Shown here piece after piece: positions 30,716-30,873 of a DNA stretch of 30,873 nt. Source of the stretch: CAYSCX01 sp964429575 (lineage in GTDB: Bacteria; Desulfobacterota; Binatia; Binatales; Binataceae); contig CAYSCX010000028.1 of NCBI GenBank assembly GCA_964429575.1, positions 1-30,873 on the forward strand, read 5' to 3'. Numbering within the stretch: position 1 is the stretch's first letter; each line of letters starts with the position of its first letter. The position numbers and the translations under genes are program-made. The notes beneath the pieces are model-generated. The model did not search any database. It worked only from the letters and a program-made list of their open reading frames with translations, and was not told the origin of the DNA.

Positions 30716-30822
30716 CTAGTGCCGTTCCAACTTGTTGGTGCTAACTGACGTGGGAAAGTTTGCCAACCTGCCTCGGGGCAGCGTTCTAGCGTCTTCGGTA
30801 AAAATAGTTGGAACGGCACTAG
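30716..30822. repeat. 107-bp MITE-like element E with perfect 17-bp inverted repeats
   Basis: CTAGTGCCGTTCCAACT at 30716-30732 and its exact reverse complement AGTTGGAACGGCACTAG at 30806-30822 bound it. It contains no coding frame. It directly abuts element C, whose right CTAG is also its first four bases. If CTAG is a target duplication, two different elements used the same site. Confidence 0.8.
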
Positions 30823-30873
30823 ACGTTAATCCAGGGAGTCACCAGGATGTACTTGATGTTGAATGCGTGACGC
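30819..30873 (-). CDS. Possible C-terminus of a gene entering from the right
   Basis: The minus strand from the window edge reads RHAFNIKYILVTPWINV and then a TAG that belongs to the inverted repeat of element E (30819-30821). It resembles a genuine protein end, but only 17 residues are visible and no family can be named. Confidence 0.3.
   Translation of the reverse strand, partial: RHAFNIKYILVTPWINV

Overview
The window looks like chromosomal DNA of a high-GC, aerobically respiring, probably Gram-negative-type bacterium. A ten-gene caa3/aa3-type cytochrome oxidase operon, fatty-acid/CoA genes (acyl-CoA synthetase, 3-hydroxybutyryl-CoA dehydrogenase, lysophosphatidate acyltransferase) and a luciferase-like flavin monooxygenase with an alpha/beta hydrolase all point that way. 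The gene mix and the many short palindromic repeats resemble uncultured Binatota/Desulfobacterota-like genomes. That placement is inference from gene style, not something the sequence proves. I saw no rRNA, tRNA, CRISPR array, full-length transposase or phage gene.

Layout. (1) 340-4939: a six-helix membrane protein, divergent from a TetR - flavin monooxygenase - alpha/beta hydrolase operon, with a tandem palindromic operator in the divergent gap, then a GST. (2) 4940-5407: an array of small palindromic repeats. (3) 5408-12465, minus strand: ctaC-ctaD-ctaA-ctaB-[40-aa membrane peptide]-subunit-III-like-[79-aa CxxC membrane protein]-ctaE-subunit IV-DUF420. (4) 12890-14677: a long-chain acyl-CoA synthetase. 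(5) 14831-19839, minus: a giant secreted beta-propeller protein whose domains are nested (SBBP / BNR / Kelch / BNR / SBBP) and whose signal-peptide end is separated by a frameshift. (6) 20107-23006: a small lipoprotein-like protein, GreA, a stand-alone Lrp/AsnC ligand-binding (RAM) domain, a 3-hydroxyacyl-CoA dehydrogenase, an unknown 91-aa protein and a zinc-ribbon protein. (7) 23192-24100: a good promoter with a Fur box in front of an FTR1 iron permease. (8) 24018-25305, minus: a secreted unknown, a polyferredoxin with four 4Fe-4S sites and a small membrane protein. (9) 25454-26794: PlsC (possibly leaderless) and a VOC protein. (10) 26878-30637, minus: a cupredoxin-like protein, an octaheme cytochrome c anchored through a coiled coil, and a 57-aa membrane protein, with a clear intrinsic terminator after the cupredoxin. 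The 3' end of another minus-strand gene may enter at the right edge.

How they fit together. The cox operon builds and hemylates a proton-pumping A1-type oxidase: CtaB and CtaA make heme A, and DUF420 is a likely assembly factor. The octaheme cytochrome, cupredoxin and polyferredoxin are further electron-transfer parts, but their partners are not visible here. The lipid and CoA genes suggest growth on fatty or aromatic acids.

The most notable non-coding signal is a set of palindromic mini-elements bounded by CTAG/CTAA. Their terminal TAG coincides with the stop codon of two genes (22632, 26426) and of the partial reading frame at the right edge. One exact 60-bp unit occurs twice, and a 107-bp element with perfect 17-bp terminal inverted repeats sits directly against one copy. 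Two coding sequences too short for ordinary gene calling (7921-8043 and 30464-30637) were found by reading the minus strand.
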